Positions 1-9,107 are shown, counted from the first letter of the stretch. The stretch: 43,848 nucleotides of DNA from CAZZIQ01 sp964654355 (GCA_964654355.1 CAZZIQ010000008.1:1-43848), one strand, 5' to 3'. Translations and numbers: made by a program. Notes: generated by a model from the sequence alone, not told the origin.

Positions 1-305
1 GTATGGCGGTGGATGCGAATGTGTTGATCTTTGAGCGTATTCGCGAAGAGATTAAAAACGGCAATACACCGCAGGCGAGTATTCATTCGGGCTATGAAAA
101 AGCCTTTAGCACCATTGCCGACGCCAACATCACCACCTTCATTGCGGCGGTGCTGTTGTTCGCTTTTGGTACGGGGCCGATTAAGGGCTTCGCGGTGACG
201 TTGTCACTGGGCATTCTGACCTCCATGTTCACGGCGATTGTGGGTACGCGTGTGGTGGTGAACGCGATCTACGGTCGTCGTCGTATGAAGAAGCTTTCGA
301 TCTAG
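1..305 (+). CDS. secD: Protein translocase subunit SecD, C-terminal end (partial)
   Basis: SecD works with SecF in the inner membrane to drive late steps of Sec-dependent export with the proton-motive force. Only about the last 100 residues are here; the reading frame is open to the window edge, so the gene starts upstream. The visible part has the family signature GMAVDANVLIFERIREE followed by three hydrophobic segments and a basic tail (GRRRMKK). The stop is TAG at 303-305. secF follows after 24 bases with its own ribosome binding site, the usual secDF pairing. No sign of damage; the gene is simply cut by the window. Confidence 0.95.
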   Translation, partial: MAVDANVLIFERIREEIKNGNTPQASIHSGYEKAFSTIADANITTFIAAVLLFAFGTGPIKGFAVTLSLGILTSMFTAIVGTRVVVNAIYGRRRMKKLSI

Positions 306-329
306 TCAGGCATCGATCAAGGAATAGAC

Positions 330-1262
330 ATGGCGTTTTTTGCAGGACTTCAAAACATCGACTTCATGCGTCGGCGCAAGCTCGCGGGCATGTTCTCCAT
401 CGCCTTGGTGCTGGCCTCGGTGGCGCTCCTTCTGGTGCGCGGCCTCAATTTCGGTGTGGATTTCACCGGCGGCGTGTTGGTCGAGGTTGGTTATCCAAAG
501 GCGGTTGAGCTCAATCCCGTGCGTGACGCGCTGAGTCAAGGCGGCTTTAACCAAGCCATCGTCCAGCACTTTGGCAGCGCACGCGAGGTCTTGGTGCGCC
601 TGCCGCAAGCGGAGGAAGGTAATCCAGCGCAGATGAGTTCTAGTGTGATGAATGCGCTGCGCCAGATGGATTCGACTGTCGAGATGCGTCGTGTTGAGTT
701 TGTCGGCCCGGCGGTCGGCGAAGAGTTGCGTGAGGATGGTGGTCTGGCGGTGTTGTTCGCGCTGATCGCGATCCTGATTTATGTCGCCATGCGCTTTGAA
801 TGGCGTTTGGCCCTGGGTTCGGTTACCGCGCTGGTGCATGACGTCATGATCGTCTTGGGTGTGTTTGCGCTACTGCAAGCCGAGTTTGATCTCTCCGTGT
901 TGGCTGCGGTTTTGGCGGTGATCGGTTATTCGTTGAATGACACCATCGTGGTGTTCGACCGCATTCGTGAAAACTTCCGGCGCATGCGCAAGGGCAGCCC
1001 GGTCGAGATCGTCAATCGCTCATTGAACCAAACCCTGTCGCGCACCTTGATGACCTCTGTCACCACCATGCTGGTGTTGATTGCCTTGTTCTTCCTGGGT
1101 GGCGAGATCATTCATGGCTTCTCGTTGGCCCTGATCTTGGGGGTCTTAATTGGTACCTACTCTTCGATTTATGTCGCTTCCACCGCTGCCTTGGCGATGG
1201 GTATCAGCAAACAAGATCTGATGCAGGTCGTGAAGGAAGAGCGCGCCGATAGCGCACCTTGA
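330..1262 (+). CDS. secF: Protein translocase subunit SecF
   Basis: SecF is the inner-membrane partner of SecD in the SecDF accessory complex of the Sec translocon. The 310-residue product is a normal length. It has an N-terminal membrane segment at about residues 17-36, a periplasmic domain with the GVDFTGGVLVEV motif at about 43-54, and a cluster of five membrane segments from about residue 130 to 295. The conserved YSLNDTIVVFDRIREN motif lies near residues 200-215. The ATG at 330 is chosen because an AAGGA ribosome binding site sits about six bases upstream. It forms an operon with secD and converges on the DUF1841 gene, with only 18 bases between the stops. Confidence 0.97.
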   Translation: MAFFAGLQNIDFMRRRKLAGMFSIALVLASVALLLVRGLNFGVDFTGGVLVEVGYPKAVELNPVRDALSQGGFNQAIVQHFGSAREVLVRLPQAEEGNPAQMSSSVMNALRQMDSTVEMRRVEFVGPAVGEELREDGGLAVLFALIAILIYVAMRFEWRLALGSVTALVHDVMIVLGVFALLQAEFDLSVLAAVLAVIGYSLNDTIVVFDRIRENFRRMRKGSPVEIVNRSLNQTLSRTLMTSVTTMLVLIALFFLGGEIIHGFSLALILGVLIGTYSSIYVASTAALAMGISKQDLMQVVKEERADSAP

Positions 1263-1280
1263 GCCTAGATCAGGGCCTCG

Positions 1281-1712
1281 CTAACTGCGCGCGAGCGTGC
1301 GCAGACATTCCAAATACGCGGCTTCATCCGGTTCGGCCTGATTACGCTGCGCCAGCCAAAGCGACTCGGCAAGGCAATCAAGCGCGGCATGTTCGGCCGC
1401 GTGGCCATCTTTAAATTTCGTGATCAACTGACGCGCAACTGCACGAATGCCTGCAGGGCGATCGCTGCTGAGTTGTTCGCGCAGGGCGATGTGCAAGCCC
1501 ATGTGCAGAAACGGATTGGTCGCACCGTCTTCGGGATGCCATTCGCGTTCTAGGCTACGTTCATCCAAAACCGCGGCGTGGTATTCCGGGTGTTCGGCCA
1601 CCACCTCGGCCACCAGCGTTTCGAGCGGGGTTTGAATCGCGCCGGCAACATGCGCCTCCCAGCATTCGCGAAAGTAGCTGCGGAGTTTTTCGCGGTCTTG
1701 GGTGAAGAGCAT
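1281..1712 (-). CDS. DUF1841 family protein
   Basis: A 143-residue soluble protein of unknown function. It matches what I remember of DUF1841: an N-terminal FTQDREKLRSYF region, HPEYHA at about residues 41-46, NPFLHMGLHIALREQ at about 66-80, and a C-terminal helix with CLAESLWLAQRNQ. No catalytic motif, signal peptide or membrane segment is visible. The start is the ATG at 1712, 12 bases after the nth stop, so it is probably the last gene of the metG-rnf-nth transcript. Nearness to nth is common in gammaproteobacteria, but no function can be inferred from it. The family call is fairly firm; the role is unknown. Confidence 0.8.
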   Translation of the reverse strand: MLFTQDREKLRSYFRECWEAHVAGAIQTPLETLVAEVVAEHPEYHAAVLDERSLEREWHPEDGATNPFLHMGLHIALREQLSSDRPAGIRAVARQLITKFKDGHAAEHAALDCLAESLWLAQRNQAEPDEAAYLECLRTLARS

Positions 1713-1724
1713 GCGCGGGTTGCC

Positions 1725-2378
1725 TTACGCCTTCGCTGCGACCGGGTCGGGCGTTTTGTCTTTGAATTCGCACAGGTCACGAATCACACAGTCGGGACAT
1801 TTGGGTTTGCGTGCGATACAGGTATAGCGTCCATGCAAGATCAGGAGATGATGTGCGTCTTTCAGATAGGCCTTTGGCGTTAATCGGGTGAGGCGATCTT
1901 CAACTTGGCGCACGGTCTTGCCTTTGGCGAGACCGGTGCGATTGGCGATCCGAAAGATGTGTGTGTCGACCGCGATGGTTTCTTGCCCGAACAGGGTGTT
2001 GAGAATCACATTCGCGGTTTTGCGACCGACGCCGGGGAGGGCTTCTAATTCTTCCCGGGTTTGTGGCACTTCGCCGTTATGCCGTTGCAGCAGCAGCTGA
2101 CTCAACGCCATCACATGTTTGGCTTTGCTGTTAAACAGGCCAATGGTGTTGATGTAGGTTTTCAGCTTCGCTTCGCCCAACTTGATCATTGCAGCAGGGG
2201 TATTTGCGACGGGAAACAGCTTGCGCGTCGCGATGTTTACACCTTTATCAGTTGCCTGCGCTGACATCACCACTGCAACCAACAATTCGTAGGGAGTTTG
2301 GTATTCGAGTTCGGTAGTCGGTTCGGTGATGTGCGCGGCAAGGCGAGTGTAGATTTGTGTGCGCTTATCTGCATTCAT
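1725..2378 (-). CDS. nth: Endonuclease III (DNA glycosylase/AP lyase)
   Basis: Base-excision repair enzyme that removes oxidised pyrimidines and cleaves the abasic site. The 217-residue product has the helix-hairpin-helix LPGVGRKTAN with the Schiff-base lysine K120, the catalytic aspartate D138 in VDTHIFR, and the C-terminal [4Fe-4S] loop with C187, C194, C197 and C203 (C-x6-C-x2-C-x5-C). These numbers coincide with those of E. coli Nth. The ATG overlaps the stop of the upstream EAL-domain gene as ATGA (2378-2375), so translation is probably coupled. In E. coli nth directly follows rsxE; here an extra gene sits between them. Confidence 0.97.
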   Translation of the reverse strand: MNADKRTQIYTRLAAHITEPTTELEYQTPYELLVAVVMSAQATDKGVNIATRKLFPVANTPAAMIKLGEAKLKTYINTIGLFNSKAKHVMALSQLLLQRHNGEVPQTREELEALPGVGRKTANVILNTLFGQETIAVDTHIFRIANRTGLAKGKTVRQVEDRLTRLTPKAYLKDAHHLLILHGRYTCIARKPKCPDCVIRDLCEFKDKTPDPVAAKA

Positions 2379-3796
2379 GCCGATTCGGGTTCAGGCAGCG
2401 GAAGGGGTTGTGGGGCGCCAATTGCATAGCCTTGCATTCGATCGACCCCAAGATCATGGCAAAGCTTAATGTGTTCTTCGGTTTCGACGAATTCTGCACA
2501 CGTCACCAAGTCCATCTTTTTAGCGAGAGAGATGATGGATTGCGTCACCCGTTTTTTATTTAGTAGTTCTTTGTCGCTGATGCTGTCGAGCCTGACCAAG
2601 GGTGCGATGAGGCTGCCATCCAATTTGATTTCATGAATTTGCATTTCAACAATGCGCGCAAAGTTTGAATAACCGATGCCAAAATCATCGATGGAGAGCC
2701 TAGCGCCACTGTGCAGGATGTCTTTTAAACCCGTTTCCGCGAGATCGCGGTTGAGGAATAAACTCGTTTCTGTGATTTCGAAAGTGATCCGCTCAGGTGC
2801 GCCAAAACCTCGTAGCCGCTCAAGAATCTTACGGAGATGGAGCGGTGACTCAAGATCCAGATGCGAGATATTGATGGAGACTTCTTCGGGTCGATTGGTG
2901 AAAGCCTGTAAGGCTTGGTCCAGGATGAGTAGGGTGATTTCGCTGAGGATGCCATGTTCAGCCGCGGTTGTGATGAATTCTTCTGGCGGAATTAATCCGC
3001 CCTTAGCCGTGCGTATGCGGGCCAATGCCTCATAGGCGACGATCTTCTTCTTGCGCACATCTTGGATGGGCATGTACCACGCTTCTATTCGATCTTCTTT
3101 TAGTGCGGCAAAAACCTCATCGATCAAATGCATTTTCGAGCGCGTCAGGCTGTGCGTATCGTCTGGTGTACCCTCGGCGACAAACATTTTTCTCTTGCGG
3201 GCGACAAAGATTCCGCGCATGGCGTAACGCAGCGGGTGTGGGTATGCAAGGGGGGCGTAGCCGATTTCGATCCGAAGGTGCAGTGTTTGATGATCAATTT
3301 GGCGTCGTTTTTCTGTGATGATGCGTTGGATTTTTTTGAGATAGCTGTATGGATCATCGGCGGTAAAGATGAAGGCAAAGACGTCAGCTTCGCTATGGTA
3401 AATCTTGGTGTCTGGTGCGGTGATTGCGCGGAGGTCGTTTGCGATTTCTTTTAAGACCCGATCGCCCGCGCGTATTCCATATGCGTCATTGATGAGGTGG
3501 AAGCCACGAATATTGAGAGCCGCGAGATAGCCCGGCTGTGGTTGTTCTAGGTCATATACGAGCCGGTTCCGATTGCGCAATCCGGTAATGTTGTTCCGAT
3601 AGGCAAGTTGGTATAGAGGGATCAGGAGCAGGAGCAGGGAAAAGAGAAAGAAAAAATGCAGCATCACCAGCGTGGAAAATCCATGCTGCATATATTCACT
3701 GCCGAGTAGGAATGCTGAGACGAGGAGATAGGCCCCGACTCCATACGCGCCGAATTTCCACATCCGTCGCGTAGCATGAGAAGACGGAACGGTCAT
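2375..3796 (-). CDS. Membrane-anchored EAL-domain protein with degenerate GGDEF domain (predicted c-di-GMP phosphodiesterase)
   Basis: Predicted c-di-GMP hydrolase of 473 residues. Two hydrophobic segments lie at about residues 16-33 and 43-66. A GGDEF-type domain follows at about 70-205, but its active site reads HSEADVFAF near 134-142 instead of a GGDEF signature, so cyclase activity is unlikely. The EAL domain at about 220-465 looks intact: YEALAR (E256), N309 in SINIS, E340 in FEITET, D370-D371 in DDFGIGYS, K391 in EIKLD, and the AEFVET glutamates near 435-438. The ATG at 3796 is one base past the rnfE stop (TAG-C-ATG), and its stop overlaps the nth start. A TTG at 3808 is less likely. 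It is embedded in the rnf-nth operon, an unusual position. Confidence 0.85.
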   Translation of the reverse strand: MTVPSSHATRRMWKFGAYGVGAYLLVSAFLLGSEYMQHGFSTLVMLHFFFLFSLLLLLIPLYQLAYRNNITGLRNRNRLVYDLEQPQPGYLAALNIRGFHLINDAYGIRAGDRVLKEIANDLRAITAPDTKIYHSEADVFAFIFTADDPYSYLKKIQRIITEKRRQIDHQTLHLRIEIGYAPLAYPHPLRYAMRGIFVARKRKMFVAEGTPDDTHSLTRSKMHLIDEVFAALKEDRIEAWYMPIQDVRKKKIVAYEALARIRTAKGGLIPPEEFITTAAEHGILSEITLLILDQALQAFTNRPEEVSINISHLDLESPLHLRKILERLRGFGAPERITFEITETSLFLNRDLAETGLKDILHSGARLSIDDFGIGYSNFARIVEMQIHEIKLDGSLIAPLVRLDSISDKELLNKKRVTQSIISLAKKMDLVTCAEFVETEEHIKLCHDLGVDRMQGYAIGAPQPLPLPEPESA

Positions 3797-3797
3797 G

Positions 3798-4496
3798 CTA
3801 GTGAGCAACTACAGAACGGGTATGGGTCAGGTCGTTCGATTGAGAGGCGATCAATTGGGCGTTCTGAGCGCGTTGATCAATCCAGTTTTTACCCGCAATC
3901 AAAAGACCTAAGGCAATGAACGCCCCCGGTGGCAAGATGGCCAACAAGAAGTCGCGGTAGTTATCGATCAGATGCACCGTCCAGTCGCGCGCAGCTTCGC
4001 CAAAGATGAGGTGTGCGTTGCTCAGAATCGTGCCGTGCCCAAACAGTTCGCGCAGGCCGCCAAGCGCCACCAACACGAAGAGGAAGCCCATGCCCATGGC
4101 AAAGGCATCGACTAAAGCGTTGGGTAGGCTGTTTTTCGAGGCAAAGGCCTCGGCACGGCCGATGATGGCGCAGTTGGTCACGATCAACGGAATGAAGATG
4201 CCGAGGATGAGGTAGAGGTCGTAGAACAAGGCCTTGAAGGTCAACTCGATTGCCGTCACCGCGGAGGCGATGATCAACACAAAAACTGGAATGCGGATTT
4301 CGCTGGGCACCCAGTTGCGAATAATCGAAACGAGGCCGTTCGAAATCAGTAATACCAGGAGGGTGGCAAGGCCAAGGCCAAGGCCATTGATCGCGCTGCC
4401 GGTCACGGCTAGCAGCGGGCATAAGCCAAGCAGCTGTACCAGACCAACGTTGTTGGTCCAGAGTCCGTCTTGAAACAGTGCGCGGAGGCGATCCAT
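3798..4496 (-). CDS. rnfE: Rnf electron transport complex subunit RnfE
   Basis: Inner-membrane subunit of the ion-translocating Rnf (Rsx) complex, which couples ferredoxin:NAD+ electron transfer to ion transport. The product has 232 residues and six membrane segments. It carries the GLCPLLAV motif near the N terminus and TNCAIIGRAEAFA in the middle; the paired cysteines in RnfA and RnfE are known to hold a membrane-embedded [2Fe-2S] cluster. The frame is open further upstream, but that extension lies inside rnfG and is basic and unlike the family, so the ATG at 4496, one base after the rnfG stop, was chosen. It is the last rnf gene in the order ABCDGE. Confidence 0.95.
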   Translation of the reverse strand: MDRLRALFQDGLWTNNVGLVQLLGLCPLLAVTGSAINGLGLGLATLLVLLISNGLVSIIRNWVPSEIRIPVFVLIIASAVTAIELTFKALFYDLYLILGIFIPLIVTNCAIIGRAEAFASKNSLPNALVDAFAMGMGFLFVLVALGGLRELFGHGTILSNAHLIFGEAARDWTVHLIDNYRDFLLAILPPGAFIALGLLIAGKNWIDQRAQNAQLIASQSNDLTHTRSVVAH

Positions 4497-4497
4497 A

Positions 4498-5172
4498 TCA
4501 ATTCTTCTGTGGTGATGCGGGCGGGTTGTTCGGTGACGTTGGTGCGACTTCGAGTCCAAGCAGTGTAGCGCGGTGGCTCTGGAAATACTCCAAGCTGCGG
4601 GCGACGGCACGTACGACGGCGCGCGGTGTGATGGTGGCGCCGGTGAATTGGTCGTAGACGCCGCCGTCACGCTTTACCTGCCACAATTTCGGCGCCGGAT
4701 TGCCCAGGCTGCGGCCAATGAAGCCGTGAATCCAAGACGATTTATTGGCTTCGACGTAATCGCCAAGGCCTGGCGTTTCACGATGTTGGAGGACGCGCAC
4801 CCCGGCGATGGTGCCGTTTTCAAGGATGGCCACGAGGAGTTTGATGCTGCCACTGTAGCCATCGTGGGCAACCGGCTGAAGAAAGACGGCTACAGGGCTT
4901 CCATCGAGTAGGGCGCGATAGGCCAGGCTGGAGGCGTGGGCATCGAGGCGCTTATCTGCAGCGAGGGTGATTGGCTCAGCCAGCAGATCGTTGTTGTATT
5001 CGCTCGCGGGGATCAGCTCATTGAGCGTGCGCAGCAATACATTGCGTTCGTTGGTGGCGATTTGTGCTGCCGTGTTGCGTTCGGTCCAGGCCACGATGCC
5101 GGTGCCGATGAGCGCGAACAGGAGCAGCAAGAAGCCGCCACGCAGGGTGATTTGAAGAAGTTTCGAGGACAT
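4498..5172 (-). CDS. rnfG: Rnf complex subunit RnfG (covalent FMN protein)
   Basis: Rnf subunit anchored by one N-terminal membrane helix at about residues 10-30, with a periplasmic FMN-binding domain. Length is 224 residues. The flavinylation motif is present as TGATIT at about 177-182, with T180 the expected threonine for phosphoester-linked FMN. GLGDYVEANKSSWI near 135-148 is also typical. The C-terminal tail is rich in proline and asparagine. Its ATG overlaps the rnfD stop by one base (TAATG), suggesting coupled translation. The order rnfD-G-E is the standard gammaproteobacterial one. Attachment of FMN would need an ApbE flavin transferase, which is not in this window. Confidence 0.95.
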   Translation of the reverse strand: MSSKLLQITLRGGFLLLLFALIGTGIVAWTERNTAAQIATNERNVLLRTLNELIPASEYNNDLLAEPITLAADKRLDAHASSLAYRALLDGSPVAVFLQPVAHDGYSGSIKLLVAILENGTIAGVRVLQHRETPGLGDYVEANKSSWIHGFIGRSLGNPAPKLWQVKRDGGVYDQFTGATITPRAVVRAVARSLEYFQSHRATLLGLEVAPTSPNNPPASPQKN

Positions 5173-6179
5173 TACGAGTTGCGTTTGCCTGTGCCGAAGA
5201 CGCGTGGGCGGGTGTAGTAATCAATTAAGGGCGCGGTCATGTTCATCAGCAGGACGGCAAACGCCACTGCATCGGGATAGCCGCCCCAGGTGCGAATCAC
5301 AAACACCAGCGCGCCGATGCCCGCGCCAAACACGATGCGGCCTTTCGGCGTGGTCGCCGCACTGACTGGATCGGTGGCAATGAAGAACGCGCAGAACATG
5401 GTGGCGCCATGAAACAGATGGAACATCGGCGTGGCGAAGGTGTCGGCATCCATGGCATGAAAGAAGAAGGATAAGGTCCACAGGCTCAGCAGCATGGAGA
5501 TTGGGATGTGCCAGCTGATGACTTTTTTGGACATCAGCCAGAGACCGCCAGCGAGAAAAGCGAGGCTGATCCATTCGCTCGGATGCAGGCCATAGCCGCT
5601 GGGCAAGGGTTCCACTTCACTGAGGGTCTGTCCTTGCAACAGGGAGGTGCGGACATGATCCAGCGGGGTGGCAGCCGTCAGCTGATCGATCGGTGCACCC
5701 GCACCCCAGTTCAATAGGCTCCGGCTCCACCAATCCGCGTTGCCCGGTACATCCACCGCAGGCAGCCATTGCGTCATTTCGAGGGGAAATGACACCAACA
5801 ACATCACATAGCCGAGCATCGCCGGGTTGAATGGGTTGTAGCCCAGGCCACCGAAAAGTTGTTTGCCAATGACGATGGCGAACAAAGTGCTAGCGATCAC
5901 CATCCACCACGGCAGGCTGTAGGGCAGTGCCAAGGCGAGGATGACTGCCGTTACGACCGCACTGAAGTCGAGCAAGGCGGGCTTGGCGTCGCGTTTACGC
6001 AACAGCAAGACGCCGGCTTCTGCGGCAAGTGCTGTTCCTGTGGCCAGCACAAGATTGAACAACACTCCGGGGCCAAACCATGCAAACAACAGCAATGCGG
6101 CAGGCACCATGCCGAGTAAAACCAGCTGCATGTCTTGGGCAATGCTGGCAATGCCGTGTTGATGAGGAGAAGAGCGCAT
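5172..6179 (-). CDS. rnfD: Rnf complex subunit RnfD (covalent FMN membrane protein)
   Basis: Multi-spanning membrane subunit of Rnf, related to NqrB. The 335-residue product has membrane segments from about residue 18 to 130 and again from about 205 to 320. The covalent-FMN motif is visible as TAATPLD, with T171 the predicted flavin-carrying threonine, and GGLGYNPFNPAM at about 110-121 is a strong family signature. The ATG at 6179 overlaps the rnfC stop by one base and the stop overlaps the rnfG start by one base. No defects are seen. Confidence 0.96.
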   Translation of the reverse strand: MRSSPHQHGIASIAQDMQLVLLGMVPAALLLFAWFGPGVLFNLVLATGTALAAEAGVLLLRKRDAKPALLDFSAVVTAVILALALPYSLPWWMVIASTLFAIVIGKQLFGGLGYNPFNPAMLGYVMLLVSFPLEMTQWLPAVDVPGNADWWSRSLLNWGAGAPIDQLTAATPLDHVRTSLLQGQTLSEVEPLPSGYGLHPSEWISLAFLAGGLWLMSKKVISWHIPISMLLSLWTLSFFFHAMDADTFATPMFHLFHGATMFCAFFIATDPVSAATTPKGRIVFGAGIGALVFVIRTWGGYPDAVAFAVLLMNMTAPLIDYYTRPRVFGTGKRNS

Positions 6180-7894
6180 TAGGGTTCCGGTAAATCCGAC
6201 GAGGCGGAGGAAGTTGGCGCCGCCGCCGTGTCTGACGCCACGCGTGCAGCAGGTTTTTTATGTGCGCGGCGCTGATCTGCCTCCGCAATCTGGCGTAATT
6301 GATCTTCGGTCAGGTTGTCCATGTTTTTCGGCGCAACGCCCAGTACGGCTTTCTTTTGTTTGGAGCGTTCAATGGCTTCTTGAATGGCTTTCTTTTTTGC
6401 CGCTTCAGCCGTGGCGTCTTTGCCTTCAACCTTGGCGCGTTGTTGTGCGAGTTTTTCTTCGCGTTCGCGCTTAATGCGTTCAAGACGCGCTTCGCGGAAT
6501 TCATGGCGCAAGCGCGCATGCTCTGATTTTTCGCGTTCGCGTTCTTGCGTCCACACCTGATTCTTGGCGAAGCGGTAGTACTGTACGAGCGGGATATTGC
6601 TGGGGCATACCCAGGCGCAGCAACCACATTCAATGCAATCGAAGAGGTTGTATTCCTCGGTGCGATCGAAATCTTTGGCGCGGGCATGCCAGTAGAGTTG
6701 TTGTGGGAGCAAGCTCACTGGACAGACCTTGGCGCAATCGCCGCAGCGAATGCAGGCTTGTTGATTCAGACGTTCGGGTAGTTCGTCTTCTCCAACGACC
6801 AACAGGCAGTTCAGGGTCTTGCTGACAGGTGCGTCTAGATCCAGCAATTCGAACCCCATCATCGGTCCGCCGACCAACACTTCGCGCGTTTGTTCTGCGA
6901 CATGACCGCAGGCTTTGAGTACTTCACGAATCGGTGTACCAAGCGCAACCCGCACATTGCCCGGTTGTGCCACGCCTTCGCCGGTGACGGTCACGACACG
7001 ATCGAGTAAGGGTCGGCCTTTCAGGATGGCTTCATCCACGGCATAGGCAGTGCCCATGTTGTGACAAACCACGCCGAGGTCGGCAGGTAGGCCACGACTC
7101 GGCACTTCATGGCCGGTGAGGGTATAGATCAGTTGTTTTTCGCCACCGGCAGGGTAGCGCGTGGGTACGGTGGCAACCCGTACCTCAAGTTCTGCCAGGT
7201 TCCATTCGGCGAGGCGTGGACGCAATGCATCACAGGCTTCATTCAATGCAGCAATCGCTTCAGGTTTGTTGTCTTCAACCCCGAACAACACGGTTTTGAC
7301 GTGTAGAAGATGCGCCATGATCAGCGCACCTTGTACGATCGCGGGTGCTTGTTCGCGCATCAGGCGATCGTCACAGGTGATGTAGGGTTCACACTCAGCG
7401 CCGTTGAGAATCAAGGTATGAATACGGCGTGCGCCGGTGTTGAGTTTGGCGGCAGTGGGAAATCCTGCGCCGCCCATGCCCACAATGCCGGCATGCGCAA
7501 TGCGTTCACGCAGCAGCGCTGGGTCTTGACGAGGCCAGTCGATGATGGGCTCGAGCAGGCCCTCTTGTACGGCCGCTGGTTTCACATCCAACACGATTGA
7601 GGGTGCGGTGAGGCCCGATACATGTGCAATCGGACGCGCTTCGATGGCGCGAACGACACCGGCAGCGGGCGCGTGCACGTTGGCACTGATTGCACCAATG
7701 GCGCAGGCAAGCACTTGGCCGGCCTCGACCTGATCACCGACTGCGACGCAGGGCTCTGCCGCTGCGCCGATGTGTTGATTCAAGGGTAGGATCAATTCAT
7801 GTGTGAGTGGCAGCGTGCGAATCGGCGTTTGATTCGAACGCTGCTTGTGGCCCTCGAGCTTGAGACCACCCGGAAAGTCATGCAGCGCACTCAT
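6179..7894 (-). CDS. rnfC: Rnf complex subunit RnfC (NADH/FMN and Fe-S subunit)
   Basis: Peripheral cytoplasmic subunit that binds NADH and FMN and passes electrons within Rnf. With the ATG at 7894 it has 571 residues. The glycine-rich GMGGAGFPTAAK loop lies at about 139-150, the GAECEPYITCDDR motif at about 165-177, and two [4Fe-4S] sets at C381/C384/C387/C391 and C420/C423/C426/C430. After residue 446 there is a highly charged Lys/Glu/Arg coiled-coil tail, as in gammaproteobacterial RsxC. The frame is open 40 codons further upstream but inside rnfB; the chosen ATG overlaps the rnfB stop as ATGA. Confidence 0.96.
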   Translation of the reverse strand: MSALHDFPGGLKLEGHKQRSNQTPIRTLPLTHELILPLNQHIGAAAEPCVAVGDQVEAGQVLACAIGAISANVHAPAAGVVRAIEARPIAHVSGLTAPSIVLDVKPAAVQEGLLEPIIDWPRQDPALLRERIAHAGIVGMGGAGFPTAAKLNTGARRIHTLILNGAECEPYITCDDRLMREQAPAIVQGALIMAHLLHVKTVLFGVEDNKPEAIAALNEACDALRPRLAEWNLAELEVRVATVPTRYPAGGEKQLIYTLTGHEVPSRGLPADLGVVCHNMGTAYAVDEAILKGRPLLDRVVTVTGEGVAQPGNVRVALGTPIREVLKACGHVAEQTREVLVGGPMMGFELLDLDAPVSKTLNCLLVVGEDELPERLNQQACIRCGDCAKVCPVSLLPQQLYWHARAKDFDRTEEYNLFDCIECGCCAWVCPSNIPLVQYYRFAKNQVWTQEREREKSEHARLRHEFREARLERIKREREEKLAQQRAKVEGKDATAEAAKKKAIQEAIERSKQKKAVLGVAPKNMDNLTEDQLRQIAEADQRRAHKKPAARVASDTAAAPTSSASSDLPEP

Positions 7895-8448
7895 GCCGCA
7901 GTCTCCAGCGGAGGCGCTGCGCGCGTTTCCGTGGGCAAGTTCCAGCCCCAACGCGTCAGGTCGGTCCCAATCGGCACCATGTCGATGCAATCCACGGGAC
8001 AGGGTGGAAGACACAGCTCACAACCCGTGCATTCCACTGTGATCACGGTATGCATCTGTTTCGCTGCACCCAAGATGGCATCGACGGGGCAGGCCTGAAT
8101 GCATAAGGTGCAACCGATGCAGGTTTGTTCGTCAATGACGGCAATCATGGGTGGCTTCTCTTCGCCATCCAACGGCAGTGGGTCGCGCCCAAGCAAATCC
8201 GCCAACGCAAGGATCACCGTCTCACCACCGGGTGGGCAGCGATTGATGTCGGCTTCGCCACTGGCGATTGCAGTGGCATAGGGTTTGCAGCCGGGATAGC
8301 TGCACTGACCACATTGCGTTTGTGGCAGCAATGCATTGATGCGATCCACCACTGGATCTGCATCGACTTTATAGCGAATGGACGCAAAGCCGAGCAACAG
8401 CCCAAACAGCAGCGCAAGTCCACCCAAGGCGAGCAGCGCTTCAATCAT
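7891..8448 (-). CDS. rnfB: Rnf complex subunit RnfB (polyferredoxin)
   Basis: Electron-entry polyferredoxin of the Rnf complex. The 185-residue product has an N-terminal membrane helix at about residues 3-24. A first [4Fe-4S] domain is formed by C46, C49, C54 and C71, and a pair of ferredoxin motifs by C110/C113/C116/C120 and C140/C143/C146/C150. The short proline- and alanine-rich C terminus is ordinary. It starts six bases after the rnfA stop, and its stop overlaps rnfC. All cluster ligands are intact, so it should be functional. Confidence 0.97.
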   Translation of the reverse strand: MIEALLALGGLALLFGLLLGFASIRYKVDADPVVDRINALLPQTQCGQCSYPGCKPYATAIASGEADINRCPPGGETVILALADLLGRDPLPLDGEEKPPMIAVIDEQTCIGCTLCIQACPVDAILGAAKQMHTVITVECTGCELCLPPCPVDCIDMVPIGTDLTRWGWNLPTETRAAPPLETAA

Positions 8449-8454
8449 CTCGAC

Positions 8455-9036
8455 TTAGCCTTTGACCAGTCCAGCAAAGCCCATGAACGCCATCGACATG
8501 AGCCCAGCGGTAATCAGTGCGATCGAGGCGCCTTGAAAAGGCGAGGGTACATCGGCAACGGCAAGGCGTTCGCGTAAGGCCGAGAACACGATCAACACCA
8601 TGGAGAACCCGACCGCAGCACCGAAGCCATACAACGCCGATTCGAAGAAGCCATGGCTTTCTTGCGTGTTCAAAAGCGCGACGCCCAGCACCGCGCAGTT
8701 GGTGGTGATGAGTGGTAGGAAGATACCGAGTACTTGATAGAGCAGTGGGCTGGTTTTGTGTACAACCATCTCGGTGAATTGCACGACGGCGGCAATCACC
8801 AGAATGAAGGCAATGGTGCGCAGGAATTCGAGCTCGAGTGGAACCAAGATCCAAGTGTTGACCAGATAACTGAGGGACGCAGACAGGGTCAGAACGAAGG
8901 TTGTTGCGAGCGCCATGCCCACGGCAGTCTCGAGTTTGCGTGAGACGCCCATGAAGGGGCAGAGCCCCAAGAACTTCACGAGGACGAAGTTGTTGACCAG
9001 TACGGTGCTGATCAAGATGAGGGCGTATTCCGTCAT
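8455..9036 (-). CDS. rnfA: Rnf complex subunit RnfA
   Basis: Inner-membrane subunit of Rnf, homologous to RnfE and NqrE. It has 193 residues and six hydrophobic segments. Conserved cysteines are in KFLGLCPFMG (C26) and TTNCAVLGVALLN (about 113), the positions that share a [2Fe-2S] cluster with RnfE. It is the first gene of rnfABCDGE and lies 71 bases after the metG stop on the same strand. No terminator was recognised in that gap, so readthrough from metG is possible; a half-site-like GGGGATA occurs at 9097-9103 but cannot be interpreted alone. Confidence 0.97.
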   Translation of the reverse strand: MTEYALILISTVLVNNFVLVKFLGLCPFMGVSRKLETAVGMALATTFVLTLSASLSYLVNTWILVPLELEFLRTIAFILVIAAVVQFTEMVVHKTSPLLYQVLGIFLPLITTNCAVLGVALLNTQESHGFFESALYGFGAAVGFSMVLIVFSALRERLAVADVPSPFQGASIALITAGLMSMAFMGFAGLVKG

Positions 9037-9107
9037 GCTGTAACGATACGGTGCGGTTTAGGTGGGCTCAAGCCGGGCAGTGTGGGCAGGCCCATTGGGG
9101 ATATACA

